Below are positions 21,843 through 22,179 of a stretch of 22,179 nt of DNA, piece after piece. The notes beneath the pieces are model-generated. The model did not search any database. It saw nothing but the letters and a program-made list of their open reading frames with translations, and had not been told where the DNA came from. A program made the translations under genes and the position numbers. This stretch comes from Deltaproteobacteria bacterium (GTDB lineage: Bacteria > Myxococcota_A > Polyangia > Polyangiales > Houyiibacteriaceae): assembly GCA_003647035.1 (NCBI GenBank), contig QMMB01000002.1, forward strand, positions 1-22,179, in the 5' to 3' direction. Position 1 is the first letter of the stretch, and each line of letters opens with the position of its first letter.

Positions 21843-22179
21843 ATGGCCGACTCCTGGTTCCGACACCTTCGCGACGCCAGCGACATACTGAGACGCGCAC
21901 GCAATCCGGCGGAGCTCGCCAAGGCGCTGGTGCCCAAGCAGTGGCTCTCGCGCAAGGTCCTCAATGACGAGGTGTCCGCCGCCGCGGGCGATTCGCCGAC
22001 CGAGGCGGCCGAAGCACTCCGAAAGCTTCGAAACGAGCTGAAACAGGAAGCACTCGATGAGAGCGGCCACGTCGACTACTCGAAGCTGCGCGACTCACCC
22101 ACCTTCGAAGAGATGAAACAGGCGACCGGCCTGCTCCGTGCGATCGACCCCACCGAGATGACCGACGACGCCACGCGCA
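21843..22179 (+). CDS. Probable DUF547 protein, N-terminal 112 residues only
   Basis: The frame from ATG 21843 stays open to the window edge. The visible part is charged and helical, without a signal peptide. Near the edge it reads FEEMKQATGLLRAIDPTEMTDDATR, which matches the stretch that, in DUF547 proteins, leads directly into the AFWxNLYN core; that core would lie just outside the window. The assignment rests on this partial resemblance. The start follows a weak GTGATGTGAG. It is 33 nt downstream of the repeat protein and may share its transcript. Confidence 0.6.
   Translation, partial: MADSWFRHLRDASDILRRARNPAELAKALVPKQWLSRKVLNDEVSAAAGDSPTEAAEALRKLRNELKQEALDESGHVDYSKLRDSPTFEEMKQATGLLRAIDPTEMTDDATR

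Overview
The window looks like a chromosomal segment of a GC-rich, delta-proteobacterial / Myxococcota-type genome. Third codon positions are strongly G/C. It carries a Ser/Thr protein kinase with a membrane helix and PEGA domain, a separate PEGA protein, a sigma-54 activator, a large PrkA-type kinase, several lipoproteins and a carboxypeptidase-regulatory-repeat protein. That assignment is inferred from gene content. I see no insertion sequence, phage gene, tRNA, rRNA or CRISPR array, and no gene-free stretch longer than about 210 bases.

Layout. Positions 1-931 (minus) hold the 5' part of a secreted DUF1214-like protein. It diverges from an unknown gene (1138-1716, plus) across a spacer that contains a hexanucleotide repeat. 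A minus-strand block follows, in transcription order: nnr (NAD(P)HX repair, 5164-3629), an ECF-like sigma factor (3509-2991) and a rhodanese-MoeB fusion (2879-1713). Plus-strand genes then run from 5311 to 15032: RND permease, tiny ORF, acyl-CoA thioesterase, LuxR-type regulator, sigma-54 activator, lipoprotein, PEGA protein and membrane Ser/Thr kinase. A minus-strand block follows, in transcription order: rpmB, an RluA-family pseudouridine synthase, two putative lipoproteins and prkA (19667 to 15049). The right end has a seven-repeat secreted protein and the start of a probable DUF547 protein, both on plus.

Main result. Three plus-strand transcription units (RND pump; LuxR regulator plus sigma-54 activator; lipoprotein, PEGA and possibly kinase) each have a sigma-54 type -24/-12 promoter close to the start codon. 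Each also has copies of one inverted repeat, YGACG-N5-CGTCR, centred 71-75 bp and 94-96 bp upstream of the -12 cytosine. I found this full motif nowhere else in the window. The activator encoded in the second unit (GAF, AAA+ and Fis-type HTH domains) is the obvious candidate to bind it. The genes would then form an autoregulated local sigma-54 regulon linking an envelope signalling module (lipoprotein, PEGA protein, PEGA-tailed kinase) to an efflux pump. A fourth sigma-54 type promoter, with a different palindrome upstream, precedes the ECF-like sigma factor and suggests a sigma cascade.
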